NCBI GenBank assembly: GCA_002433805.1 | Contig: DJIW01000128.1 | Location: forward strand, 22,181-86,180 | Length of the DNA stretch: 64,000 nucleotides | Source of the DNA: Competibacteraceae bacterium UBA6584 | GTDB lineage: Bacteria > Pseudomonadota > Gammaproteobacteria > Competibacterales > Competibacteraceae | Direction of reading: 5' to 3' | Part shown: piece after piece, positions 9,992-18,255 of the stretch | Position numbering within the stretch: position 1 is the stretch's first letter | How the letters are laid out: each line of letters begins with the position of its first letter | Translations under genes and position numbers: made by a program | The notes under the pieces: generated by a model | Told to the model about the DNA's origin: nothing | Database searches by the model: none | The model's input: the letters and a program-made list of their open reading frames with translations, nothing else

Positions 9992-10180
9992 ATGGGCGGC
10001 ACTACTGATTTTTCCAAGAAGCTGGCGCCGCTGTTGCCGCAGGCCTTCCGGCAAGGCATCGAAGCGGCGAGACGGAATGATGATCGCAATCCCTATGTCC
10101 CGGACACCTATTTTTATCATGCCTGGATCGCCGGTTGGGCGATGCTCGCGCGCGGCTGGTGCGACGGCGGCAGTTTGTAA
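9992..10180 (+). CDS. Small protein resembling ribosome modulation factor
   Basis: ORF of 62 codons. Its C-terminal two-thirds fit the Rmf family pattern by eye: an AFRQGIEAAR helix (18-27), an NPY motif at 33-35 and AWIAGW at 44-49, which correspond to the GYxAG, CPY and WLxGW blocks of E. coli RMF. If correct, it would bind ribosomes or RNA under slow growth. It lies between msbA and a Sel1 protein, preceded by an A+T-rich stretch (about 9915-9960) that could hold a promoter. The ribosome-binding site is weak, and the gene could be spurious, but the motif order is unlikely by chance. Confidence 0.55.
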   Translation: MGGTTDFSKKLAPLLPQAFRQGIEAARRNDDRNPYVPDTYFYHAWIAGWAMLARGWCDGGSL

Positions 10181-10370
10181 CCGGCTTTAACGACGGCGAG
10201 GCTGAAATCGGAGCGTGATCTGGCCCCCGGCCGGATCTCAGCCAAACCCTGGGACGGCGAGCGGCGCGGGCCGCTCCCGCCACCAGGCGATAAAACTTGC
10301 TCGGGCGCGCCCGGCCGATCCATCATCGGGCTTCGCCTCACTTACTTTCACTCAAGACGGGTATCGATCC

Positions 10371-10907
10371 ATGCGCAAACTGTTTTCGCTGCTGCTCGCC
10401 AGCAGCTTGTCGGGTCTTACGCCGGCCTGGGCGGCCGAAGGCGACTGGGATCGAGCCAGAGCGGCTCACGAGCGCGGCGATTACGCTGCGGAACTCGCCA
10501 TCGTCCGACCGATGGCCGAAAAGGGTTACCCTTTCGCCCAATTCAATCTCGGCGTGCTCTACGATGAGGGTAAAGGCGTGCCGGAGGACAACGCCAAGGC
10601 GATGGAATGGTATCGCAGAGCGGCGGATCAGGGCTTTCCGCAGGCCCAGGTCAATCTAGGCATCATGCACCAACACGGCGAAGGCACGCCGGCGAGTCCG
10701 GTGGCAGCCTACTTCTGGTATGCGCTGGCGGAAAAACAAGGCGACGGTCAAGCCGGCCAAGCCAAACAGGATATCGCCAAAAAAATGACGCCCGCGCAAA
10801 TTCAAGACGCGGAACGGCAAATCCAGAACTATCTGGCCACCCATAAATTCACCGTTCCACCCGCGCCGCCCGCGCCGGGTTCCGGCACCAAGCACGGCAA
10901 CGGCTGA
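10371..10907 (+). CDS. Exported Sel1-repeat protein
   Basis: Protein of 178 residues with a clear Sec signal peptide (MRKLFSLLLASSL, ending near AWA-AE at about residue 23). It carries at least two Sel1-like repeats, recognisable as AQFNLGVLYDEGKGV followed by AMEWYRRAADQG, and AQVNLGIMHQHGEG followed by AYFWYALAEKQG. The tail is rich in proline and glycine. Such repeats form alpha-solenoids that mediate protein contacts in the periplasm. The ATG at 10371 is chosen because it opens the signal peptide; longer in-frame starts give an arginine/proline-rich extension without family character. It converges with the mltD-like gene. The function is unknown. Confidence 0.85.
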   Translation: MRKLFSLLLASSLSGLTPAWAAEGDWDRARAAHERGDYAAELAIVRPMAEKGYPFAQFNLGVLYDEGKGVPEDNAKAMEWYRRAADQGFPQAQVNLGIMHQHGEGTPASPVAAYFWYALAEKQGDGQAGQAKQDIAKKMTPAQIQDAERQIQNYLATHKFTVPPAPPAPGSGTKHGNG

Positions 10908-10931
10908 ACTCGGAACGGCCCCGCCTTGGGG

Positions 10932-12749
10932 TCAGGACGTGGGATAAACGATCAGTTTTTGACCGGCCTTCAACACGCTGTTCACGCTCAGGTTGTTCCA
11001 CTGCGCCAGCGCTTGCGAGGACACGCCGTGGCGCTTGGCGATAATCGCCAAGGTCTCGCCTTTCTTGACCGTGTAACGGTTGGGGGCTATCAAGCGCGCG
11101 CCCGGCACTTTGGCGACAAACTCCTGGGCTTGCGCCGAGGGCAGCAATAGGTTGTAAGCGCGCGACGGCGGTTCGACGCCGGCTTTAAAACCTGGATTGA
11201 AGCGGAAAAAATCCTCGGGCGACATACCGGACAGCGCGAGCGCGTCGGCGATCTTGACCTCGGGCGCAAGATCGATCCGAGACAAATACGGATGGTTGTC
11301 CATCATGGCCAGCCGCAGGCCGTAGGCTTCGGGATTGGACACGAGCCGGGCCAGCGCCAAAATTCTCGGCACGTAATCCTGGGTTTCCTTGGGAAGCTTC
11401 AGCCGCCAAAAAACCGACTCCGGTTTTTCCGGCGGGGCTTTGGCTTGGTCCGGTAATTTCGCCTTGGCGAATTGGGTAAAGGCGGTGTTGCGCCCGAGCG
11501 GCGCGGGCGGCGGGACCAGCGCGGCGGACCCCGCGGGCGCCGTCGTCGCGACGGCCGGCGATGCGGGAATCGCCGCCAGCGCGGGAAGCGGGGCTTGAGC
11601 GACCGGCGGCAGATTCGCCAAAGGTCCGGAAAACGGACTGGATGCCGGTTGTTGCGCCGCCAGCTTCATCGCCTCGGCTTGTTTCCTCGCCTCCTCCGCC
11701 AGGCGTTTGGCTTCTTCCGCCGCCTGCTTCTTCGCTTCCGCCGCCGCCTTGGCTTCCGCGCGGGCGTTGTTCTCGATGGCGTCTTGCACCGCGCCCGGAC
11801 CGGCGTTGTAAGCCGCCAGCGCCAGCAGCCAATCACCCTTGAAATAGCGGTTCAAAAAGCGCAGATACGCCAGCGCCGCGCCGGTCGAGGTGTGAATATC
11901 GAGCCGGCCGTCATAACCCTCGGCAATCAGCAAACCGTGCTCCTGTCCGGTCGACGGAATGATTTGCCACAGACCGGCCGCCGCCTTGGGAGAAACCGCC
12001 GTCGGCTCGAAGGCGCTCTCCACCATCGGCACCAACGCGAGATCCGCCGGCAAACCCCGGCGGTCGATCTGCTCCACGATGTAGTGCAAAAACGGCCGGG
12101 ACCGTTGCGACAACAAATTCAGATAACCGGGATTGCGCTTCAGAAACGCGATCTGTTCGTCGATTCGGGGATGTTCCACCGAGGCCAGCACCGACCGACC
12201 CCGCACCCGACCCCACAAATCCTTGCGGACCGGCCCTACGAATTTACGCTTTTTAGGCGCGGCCGCGACCGGATGACGGCGCTGGCCCTTGAGCGCCGTG
12301 GGCCGATCAATTTTGGCGGCCGCCGGTCCGGGGGGAGCCGTTTTGACGGGTTCCGAAACCGTGGCGGCTTGGCCGGGTTGCGCGGGTAAAATCATGCTGA
12401 CCCGGCCGCCGGCCGCCTTTGCGGGTGCGACCGGTTCCGCCGCTGGAACGGCCGGATTCGGCTGGATAGGAACGGTCAGGCTCACTCTGGCATTCGGGCT
12501 TTTGGCATTTTTTTTGGTTTTGCCGGCCAGCACCACATCCTTGGATGAACCGACCCGCTTGCCGGCGATTTTGCTTTGACGGTACTCGGATGGATCGCGC
12601 GTCTGCCAGTAATCGACATAGGGCTGCTCGGCGTCGCCCTTCATCCGCCTTGAGGATTCCCAAACGCCGGTCAAGGGCAAGTCGGCGCAAGCGCTGAGCA
12701 GCGATCCCATGGATAGCGCGATGAGGCTGGTTCGGATAGCTTTCGTCAT
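10932..12749 (-). CDS. mltD: MltD-type lytic murein transglycosylase lipoprotein with LysM
   Basis: Outer-membrane lipoprotein of 605 residues that cleaves peptidoglycan glycan strands. The signal peptide ends in a lipobox LSAC with C21. A long Pro/Ala/Lys-rich linker runs to about 185. The GH23 (SLT) domain follows, with catalytic E244 in VPMVES, then AAGLWQIIPSTG and LALAAYNAGPG. An Ala/Lys/Glu helical stretch plus a Pro/Ala linker (about 329-446) splits this domain before FWRLKLPKETQDYVP. A LysM domain (NRYTVKKGETLAIIA to AGQKLIVYP) closes the protein. The start ATG is at 12749; an upstream frame extension lacks a signal peptide. Single LysM rather than two or more as in E. coli MltD. Confidence 0.9.
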   Translation of the reverse strand: MTKAIRTSLIALSMGSLLSACADLPLTGVWESSRRMKGDAEQPYVDYWQTRDPSEYRQSKIAGKRVGSSKDVVLAGKTKKNAKSPNARVSLTVPIQPNPAVPAAEPVAPAKAAGGRVSMILPAQPGQAATVSEPVKTAPPGPAAAKIDRPTALKGQRRHPVAAAPKKRKFVGPVRKDLWGRVRGRSVLASVEHPRIDEQIAFLKRNPGYLNLLSQRSRPFLHYIVEQIDRRGLPADLALVPMVESAFEPTAVSPKAAAGLWQIIPSTGQEHGLLIAEGYDGRLDIHTSTGAALAYLRFLNRYFKGDWLLALAAYNAGPGAVQDAIENNARAEAKAAAEAKKQAAEEAKRLAEEARKQAEAMKLAAQQPASSPFSGPLANLPPVAQAPLPALAAIPASPAVATTAPAGSAALVPPPAPLGRNTAFTQFAKAKLPDQAKAPPEKPESVFWRLKLPKETQDYVPRILALARLVSNPEAYGLRLAMMDNHPYLSRIDLAPEVKIADALALSGMSPEDFFRFNPGFKAGVEPPSRAYNLLLPSAQAQEFVAKVPGARLIAPNRYTVKKGETLAIIAKRHGVSSQALAQWNNLSVNSVLKAGQKLIVYPTS

Positions 12750-12937
12750 TGTCGTCTCTCGATCACATGGGTGGTTCTGGCGGACCGCGACCAAGCCGCC
12801 GCCGTCTCGCCGGTTGCACTCACAGTTCGTCATTCTTAAAAAATAAAGCCCCTCTAGTTTCCGCCGCCGCCGCCGATAACATGATCAAAGGCCGGCAACC
12901 TGCCCGGATACGATACGGTTTTCCAAAGGAACGAATC

Positions 12938-13171
12938 ATGAACGGCAACACGATTCATTGCAAAGCGCTCGATAAAGCCAGTTTTAGCATGGCGATGGCC
13001 GAACGGGTAGGTCTACACGGCTACTCCATTCTTTCTTATGCGATTTTCAGCCCCAGACGCGCGCACGGCTGGACCTTCACCCGTAAAGGGAGCATTGAGG
13101 TGATCCGGGTCGAGGCGGAAGCGCTCGCCCAATTGTATCCGAGCACCGGACGCGAACCCGCAGCGGTTTGA
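12938..13171 (+). CDS. Hypothetical small protein
   Basis: ORF of 77 codons on the plus strand between two leftward genes. I do not recognise the product. AAGGA about eight bases before the ATG supports translation. The protein contains an AMAERVGLHGYSILSYAIF segment followed by HGWTFTRKGSIEVIRVEAEALAQL, a pattern compatible with a small alpha/beta fold; no signal peptide or membrane helix is evident. An open frame continues upstream to 12749, but that part is arginine/serine-rich and looks non-coding. Moderate doubt remains whether the gene is real. Confidence 0.45.
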   Translation: MNGNTIHCKALDKASFSMAMAERVGLHGYSILSYAIFSPRRAHGWTFTRKGSIEVIRVEAEALAQLYPSTGREPAAV

Positions 13172-13229
13172 GCGGTTTTCCGGCATGTCGGAACCGTCAA
13201 GGGCCGATTCTGATCCGCCGCGCCGCTGG

Positions 13230-14075
13230 TCACGCGCCGGTGGCGACCGGTCGGGCAGGGTCGCGAATCCACTCGCTCCACGAGCCCGCGTACAGGCGCG
13301 AGCCGTTCAATCCGGCGGCTTCCATCGCCAACAGGTTGTGGCAGGCCGTCACGCCGGAACCGCAACTGTGCACGACCGCCGACGCCGGCCGCCCGTCCAG
13401 CAGCGCCAAAAATCGTTCCCGCTGCTCGTCGGCTGGCCGAAACCGGCCATCGGCTGTCAAATTGTCTTCCGTGGGTAAATTGACCGCGCCCGGAATGTGG
13501 CCGGCCACAGGGTCGATAGGTTCCATCTCGCCCCGATAGCGGGCCGCTCCCCGCGCATCCACCAACAGCTCTTGCTCGGCCAAGGTCGCGACCCGCGCCG
13601 CCGTCAACCACAAGCGGTCGTCCGGCCGCGCCTCGAACCGCAGGGGCCGGATCACGGGCGGTCGCGCGGCCAGAGGCAACCCGGCTTGCAGCCATGCTTG
13701 AAAACCCCCGTCCAGCACCGCGCAAGCGCCGTGACCCAGCCAGCGCAGCAGCCACCACAAGCGGGCGGCGGCCAGTATCCCACCCATGTCGTCGTAGGCG
13801 ATGACCTGGGTGTCGCGGCCGATGCCCCACGCCCCCAGTTTTTGCGCCAGCCGCGTCGGATCGGGCAGTGGATGGCGACCGGCGGCGGGCGTGATGGGAC
13901 CGGATAAATCTTCATCCAAATGAGCGTAACGCGCGCCGGGGAGATGGCTTTGCGCATACGCGCGCCGGCCGGCTTCGGGATCGCTCAAGCTGAAGCGGCA
14001 GTCCATGACGATCCAATCGGGATCGTCGAGATGAGCGTTTAGGGTTTCGGGGTCAATCAGGGTGTTGTAGCTCAT
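13230..14075 (-). CDS. sseA: 3-mercaptopyruvate sulfurtransferase
   Basis: Two-domain rhodanese of 281 residues transferring sulfur from 3-mercaptopyruvate (or thiosulfate) to an acceptor such as cyanide or a thiol. The N-terminal inactive rhodanese domain has WIVMDCRFSL and GHGACAVLDGG. The C-terminal active domain has LLVDARGAARY and the catalytic loop CGSGVTA with C238; this loop is characteristic of mercaptopyruvate sulfurtransferases, whereas thiosulfate enzymes carry CRKGVT. It lies 15 bases downstream of rlmJ on the same strand, so both may share a transcript. Confidence 0.92.
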   Translation of the reverse strand: MSYNTLIDPETLNAHLDDPDWIVMDCRFSLSDPEAGRRAYAQSHLPGARYAHLDEDLSGPITPAAGRHPLPDPTRLAQKLGAWGIGRDTQVIAYDDMGGILAAARLWWLLRWLGHGACAVLDGGFQAWLQAGLPLAARPPVIRPLRFEARPDDRLWLTAARVATLAEQELLVDARGAARYRGEMEPIDPVAGHIPGAVNLPTEDNLTADGRFRPADEQRERFLALLDGRPASAVVHSCGSGVTACHNLLAMEAAGLNGSRLYAGSWSEWIRDPARPVATGA

Positions 14076-14090
14076 GAGTGTCCAGGACGT

Positions 14091-14936
14091 TCAAGGCGCG
14101 GGAGCCAACCATTCTAGCCGGGTTCGAGCTTCAACGCCGAGCCGCAGCCGGCGCGATAGTTCGGGCAGCCATCGCTTCAAAGCTCGATCGAGCTTCCACG
14201 GCGGATTGATCAGGATCATACCGCAGCCGCGCAGCCCCGGCGGCCCGCCATCCGCATAAAGCTCCAGTTCGGCGCACAAAATCGCGGGAATCGCCGACGC
14301 TTGCAAGGCACGCTGGAACCTCAGGCTCGGGGCGCGGTCGAGGATCGGATACCAGATCGCGATGATGCCGTTGGCCCAGCGGCGGTGGATCAGACTCACC
14401 GCCCCCGCCACCCGTTCAAACTCGTCCTTGCGCTCGTACGCCGGGTCCAACAGCACCAGCCCGCGCCGTTCCGGCGGCGGCAGCAACGACTCCAGCAGCG
14501 CATAACCGTCGCCATGTCGGACCGCTACTTGCCGGTCGCCCTCGAACTCGGCCGCCAGTTGCGGAAACTCACCGGGATGAAGTTCGGTCAGCACCAACTT
14601 GTCGCCAGGCCGCAATAAATCGCGAATGATGCGGGGAGAGCCGGGATACCAGCGCAGCGGCCCGGTTGGATTGAGCGCTCGAACCCGTTCCAGATAGCCA
14701 TCGAGTTCGAGGCCGAGCCCGGTTTGACCCCACAGCTGACCGACGCCATCGTCGAACTCGCGGTTTTTTTGAGCCGGCGCCGAAGTTAAATCGTAACGTC
14801 CGGCCCCGGCGTGCGTGTCGAAGACCCGAAAGGGTTTGTCCTTGTCGCGCAGCGCCTGAATCAAAGCCACCAGCACCGCGTGTTTAAACACATCGGCGAA
14901 ATTGCCGGCATGAAACCCGTGACGGTAGCCGAGCAT
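14091..14936 (-). CDS. rlmJ: 23S rRNA (adenine(2030)-N6)-methyltransferase
   Basis: SAM-dependent enzyme that methylates A2030 of 23S rRNA. The 281 residues match the family, which begins with the diagnostic MLGYRHGFHAGNFADVFKH. Other conserved blocks are DTHAGAGRYDL (SAM site) and YPGSPRI. The catalytic motif IV reads DPAYE rather than the usual DPPYE. The gene lies between amrS upstream and sseA downstream, all leftward. Confidence 0.94.
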   Translation of the reverse strand: MLGYRHGFHAGNFADVFKHAVLVALIQALRDKDKPFRVFDTHAGAGRYDLTSAPAQKNREFDDGVGQLWGQTGLGLELDGYLERVRALNPTGPLRWYPGSPRIIRDLLRPGDKLVLTELHPGEFPQLAAEFEGDRQVAVRHGDGYALLESLLPPPERRGLVLLDPAYERKDEFERVAGAVSLIHRRWANGIIAIWYPILDRAPSLRFQRALQASAIPAILCAELELYADGGPPGLRGCGMILINPPWKLDRALKRWLPELSRRLRLGVEARTRLEWLAPAP

Positions 14937-14967
14937 CGTCGGCTACCGTCGGTCGGCCGCCGAGCGC

Positions 14968-16062
14968 TCAGGCCGCATACTGCCGGAGCCGCACCGGGCG
15001 CCGCCGCGCCCCCCAAGTCCCCGGCTTGGCTTCGAACACGCCGGCGCAAGGCGCGCCGCACGCGCCGCAACATCCCTCGGCGGTCAGATTCCAAGCCCCC
15101 AAAGCGTACCAGTCGCGGCCGATCAATTTCTGGCCGCAGCCGTGACAGTAGGTGCTGCCGCCCTTTTCATCGTGCACGTTGCCGGTGTAGGCGTAGCGGA
15201 CCCCGTTCTTGATCGCGATGCGCCGGGCCCGGCTCAAAGTCGAGGGCGGGGTCGGCGAATGGTGGCCCATCTTCCAGTCCGGATGAAAGGCGGTGAAATG
15301 CAGCGGCACATCCGGTCCCAGATTTTCCACCACCCATTGGGTCAGCGCCTCCAGTTCCGCGTCGGTATCGTTTTCGCCGGGAATCAATAAGGTGGTGATC
15401 TCAAACCAAACCTGAGTTTCCCGCTTGAGATAGATCAGCGTATCCAGCACCGGCTGCAAGTGGCCACCGCAAATCTTCCAATAGAAATCGTCCGAGAACG
15501 CCTTAAGATCGACGTTGGCGGCATCCATGTACCGGTAAAACTCCCGGCGGGGCTCGTCGCACAGGTAACCGGCGGTGACGGCGACCGACTTGATGCCGTA
15601 CTCCCGACAGGCGCTCGCCACGTCGATGGCGTATTCCATGAAGATGACCGGATCGTTATAGGTATAGGCGACGCTGCGGCAGCCCAATTCGTGCGCCACC
15701 CGCGCCAGCTTCTCCGGCGAGGCGGCGTCGGCCAAGGTATCCATTTCGCGGGACTTGCTCATGTCCCAGTTCTGGCAGAACTTGCAGGCCAGATTGCAGC
15801 CGGCGGTGCCGAACGACAGCACCGAGGTGCCGGGCAGGAAATGGTTGAGCGGCTTTTTTTCGATCGGATCGATGCAAAAACCGCTGGAGCGGCCGTAGCT
15901 GGTCAGCTTGATCGCGCCGTCGTGGCAGCCGCGCACGAAACATAAACCTTGCTGCCCTTCGTGCAGCTTGCAGTAGCGCGGGCAAACATCGCACTGGATC
16001 CGGCCGTCGTCGAGGACATGCCAGTAGCGGGTCGGGAAAAACTCGGTGGTCAACGGACTCAT
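14968..16062 (-). CDS. amrS: AmmeMemoRadiSam system radical SAM enzyme
   Basis: Radical SAM protein of 364 residues, relative of the pyruvate formate-lyase activating enzyme group. The [4Fe-4S] cluster motif is C89-x3-C93-x2-C96 (CNLACKFC). Upstream cysteines CDVCPRYC (24-31) and the C-terminal CHGCG and CCGACG pairs suggest an extra metal or zinc-ribbon site. The ATG at 16062 is chosen because AAGGAGG precedes it at ideal spacing; an ATG 27 bases upstream has no such site. It is divergent from the Memo and AMMECR1 genes, which are its usual genomic partners. The reaction and substrate of the system are unknown. Confidence 0.93.
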   Translation of the reverse strand: MSPLTTEFFPTRYWHVLDDGRIQCDVCPRYCKLHEGQQGLCFVRGCHDGAIKLTSYGRSSGFCIDPIEKKPLNHFLPGTSVLSFGTAGCNLACKFCQNWDMSKSREMDTLADAASPEKLARVAHELGCRSVAYTYNDPVIFMEYAIDVASACREYGIKSVAVTAGYLCDEPRREFYRYMDAANVDLKAFSDDFYWKICGGHLQPVLDTLIYLKRETQVWFEITTLLIPGENDTDAELEALTQWVVENLGPDVPLHFTAFHPDWKMGHHSPTPPSTLSRARRIAIKNGVRYAYTGNVHDEKGGSTYCHGCGQKLIGRDWYALGAWNLTAEGCCGACGAPCAGVFEAKPGTWGARRRPVRLRQYAA

Positions 16063-16158
16063 CACGGCCTCCTTCGCAAAGGCTCTCATCGTTAGCCGGC
16101 CGGCGTCGCCGCCGGCCGCCTAAAGTTTTATACTACTATTTTCCCTATCATCGGATGA

Positions 16159-16199
16159 AGTTTGCGCCCTATACTCTAATTAAGCAGTATTCGCAAACT
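16159..16199. promoter_or_regulatory. Inverted repeat in the amrS/amrB divergent spacer
   Basis: AGTTTGCG (16159-16166) and CGCAAACT (16192-16199) form a perfect 8-bp inverted repeat around an A+T-rich core with a TATACT hexamer at 16170-16175. The second arm ends 14 bases before the amrB ATG. It could be an operator or promoter element serving one or both divergent genes. No matching -35 box is obvious, so the role is a guess. Confidence 0.3.
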
Positions 16200-16213
16200 C
16201 TCGGGAGGGCGTC

Positions 16214-17002
16214 ATGCACACCGTACGCACACCTGCCGTCGCCGGCTTGTTCTATCCGGCCGATACCGCTGAACTGCACGCGCAAGTGCGGCATTTTCTG
16301 ACCGAGGTCGAAGCGCCGGCCGGTTCGCCGCCCAAGGCCATCATCGCCCCGCACGCCGGCTATATCTATTCCGGACCCGTCGCCGCCTCGGCCTACGCGC
16401 GGCTGCAAGCGGCCCGAGGCTTGATCGCCCGCGTCCTATTGCTTGGACCCAGCCATCGCGTGGGGTTCCGAGGCATCGCCGCCAGCGCGATGACGGCGTT
16501 CGAAACCCCGCTCGGTTCGATCCCCGTGGACCAAGAGGCAGTGACGGCCGCCCGACAATTGCCGGATGTCGGCGTTCTGGAACAGGCCCACGCCCGCGAA
16601 CATAGTTTAGAGGTGCATCTACCGTTCTTGCAGGAGGTGCTCGGAAGCTTTTCGCTGGTGCCGCTGGTGGTCGGCGAAGCCCGGCCCTCGCAAGTCGGTC
16701 AAGTCTTGGAAACGCTGTGGGGCGGCCCAGAAACCCTGATCGTGATCAGTTCCGACCTCAGTCACTACCTGGACTATCAGAACGCGCGCCAACTGGATCA
16801 AGCCACGTCAAAAGCCATCGAAGCCCTGCGCTTCGAGGACATCAGTTACGAACAAGCCTGCGGGCGCAATCCGGTCAACGGCTTGTTATGGGTGGCGCGC
16901 CGCAAGAACTTGCAGGTGGAAACCCTCGATTTGCGCAACTCCGGCGACACCGCCGGCTCGCGCGATCAGGTGGTGGGCTACGGCGCTTATGCCTTCCACT
17001 GA
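16214..17002 (+). CDS. amrB: AmmeMemoRadiSam system protein B (Memo family)
   Basis: Memo-like protein of 262 residues, related in fold to class III non-heme iron dioxygenases. Candidate metal ligands are H47 in APHAGYIYSG and H81 in GPSHRVGF, with a further histidine in the SSDLSHYLDYQNA block and the ARRKNLQVE segment near the end. A strong GGGAGG lies just before the ATG. It overlaps the AMMECR1 gene by 14 bases, which suggests translational coupling. Human MEMO1 belongs to the same family, but no bacterial function is established. Confidence 0.93.
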   Translation: MHTVRTPAVAGLFYPADTAELHAQVRHFLTEVEAPAGSPPKAIIAPHAGYIYSGPVAASAYARLQAARGLIARVLLLGPSHRVGFRGIAASAMTAFETPLGSIPVDQEAVTAARQLPDVGVLEQAHAREHSLEVHLPFLQEVLGSFSLVPLVVGEARPSQVGQVLETLWGGPETLIVISSDLSHYLDYQNARQLDQATSKAIEALRFEDISYEQACGRNPVNGLLWVARRKNLQVETLDLRNSGDTAGSRDQVVGYGAYAFH

Positions 17003-17582
17003 AACACTGTCGCGCCAAGACCGCGCCAGCTTGCTTGAGGTCGCCCGGCGGTCGATCCGGCACGGCCTGGAACAGGGCGAGGCGCTGGCCGTCAATCCGG
17101 AGCTCTACCCCGAAACCTTGCGGCCGACGCGGGCGACTTTTGTGACCCTGGAACTCGACGGCCAACTGCGCGGCTGCATCGGTACGCTGGCGGCCCATCA
17201 GCCGCTGGTGCAAGACGTGGCGGAACACGCCCATGCCGCCGCTTTCGACGATCCCCGCTTCCCGGCGGTGAGCGCAAGAGAATTTCCGCTTCTCGAAGTT
17301 TACGTTTCGGTGTTGTCGCCTCTAGAACCGTTACCGTTCGATTCCGAGGAACGCTTGCTGGCGCAATTACGGCCAGGCGTGGATGGACTGATCTTGCACT
17401 TCCGCGACCATCGCGCCACGTTTTTACCGGCGGTGTGGGAAACTTTATCCGAGCCTTACCTGTTTCTGGCCCAACTCAAGCACAAGGCCGGATTGCCGCT
17501 GAATTTCTGGTCGCCGGAGCTGCGGGCGGAGCGCTACACCACCGAGTATTTCGGCGACGCCGATGTCGCCGGCGCTCGCTGA
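16989..17582 (+). CDS. amrA: AmmeMemoRadiSam system protein A (AMMECR1 family)
   Basis: AMMECR1-domain protein of 197 residues. Family blocks include FVTLELDGQLRGCIGTL (about 51-67), AFDDPRFPAVS and the C-terminal FLAQLKHKAGLP. The conserved LRGCIGTL motif has the invariant RGCIG core and is the main reason for the call. The start overlaps the end of amrB. Together with amrB and the divergent amrS it completes the three-part set; biochemical function is unknown in bacteria and uncertain in humans. Confidence 0.93.
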   Translation: MPSTETLSRQDRASLLEVARRSIRHGLEQGEALAVNPELYPETLRPTRATFVTLELDGQLRGCIGTLAAHQPLVQDVAEHAHAAAFDDPRFPAVSAREFPLLEVYVSVLSPLEPLPFDSEERLLAQLRPGVDGLILHFRDHRATFLPAVWETLSEPYLFLAQLKHKAGLPLNFWSPELRAERYTTEYFGDADVAGAR

Positions 17583-17595
17583 TACCGCGCGCCTC

Positions 17596-18255
17596 TCAGG
17601 CGGACGGAGCGAGCGCGGAAGGCGAAAGCACGGCGGACCGCCGCAACCGCTTGAGATCGGCGGGCGTATCCACATCCCAACCGACCGGCAATTCAAACCA
17701 CGCTATCCCGGCTTGTCGCAACCGGCGGCGGGTCGTCGCCATCACCGTCGGCGCGCTCCAGGGAATCGCTCGAAACATCGGCGGACAGGGGCGACTCAAC
17801 CCGACCAACACATAACCGCCATCCCGCGCCGGCCCCAGCACCGCATCGTAACCCGAGGCGAGTCGCTCGAACGCGGCGCGCAGTTCCGCCGCGCCCACCG
17901 ACGCGCAATCGCCGCCGATCAACACCGCTTGACGGCCTTCCCGCAACGCTTGATCGAGCGCGTGCTTCATCCGCCGCCCGAGATCGCCCGCGCCTTGCCG
18001 GCGCAGCCGAACGCCGTACGCGCGCCGGCAATGGCTGAAAAAACCGTGCCTTGCATCCGGCGCGCACCACAGCTCGACAGGACATAGCCGGGCTGCTTGC
18101 GCCGTCTTCAACGTCCGAGCCAACAACTGCTGGTACACCCGCGCCGCGCCGCGCGTTCCCAACCGTCCGGCCAACCGAGTTTTGACCCGACCGGGAACCG
18201 GAGCCTTGGCGAAGATCAGCAGGCGCGCGTTGGGGAACTCAAAAAAATCGTTCAC
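17596..18255 (-). CDS. Glycosyltransferase-like protein, TIGR04282/DUF2064 family
   Basis: Protein of 219 residues with a nucleotidyltransferase/GT-A type fold. Diagnostic blocks are LLIFAKAPVPGRVKTRLA near the N terminus, LIGGDCASV, and GPARDGGYVLVGL. The GTG at 18255 is chosen because it overlaps the TGA of the upstream glycosyltransferase gene (GTGA), giving a product of normal family length; longer frames add arginine-rich sequence. The family name refers to arsenosugar biosynthesis clusters in other organisms, but no arsenic methyltransferase is visible here, so the substrate is open. It converges with amrA. Confidence 0.85.
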   Translation of the reverse strand: MNDFFEFPNARLLIFAKAPVPGRVKTRLAGRLGTRGAARVYQQLLARTLKTAQAARLCPVELWCAPDARHGFFSHCRRAYGVRLRRQGAGDLGRRMKHALDQALREGRQAVLIGGDCASVGAAELRAAFERLASGYDAVLGPARDGGYVLVGLSRPCPPMFRAIPWSAPTVMATTRRRLRQAGIAWFELPVGWDVDTPADLKRLRRSAVLSPSALAPSA

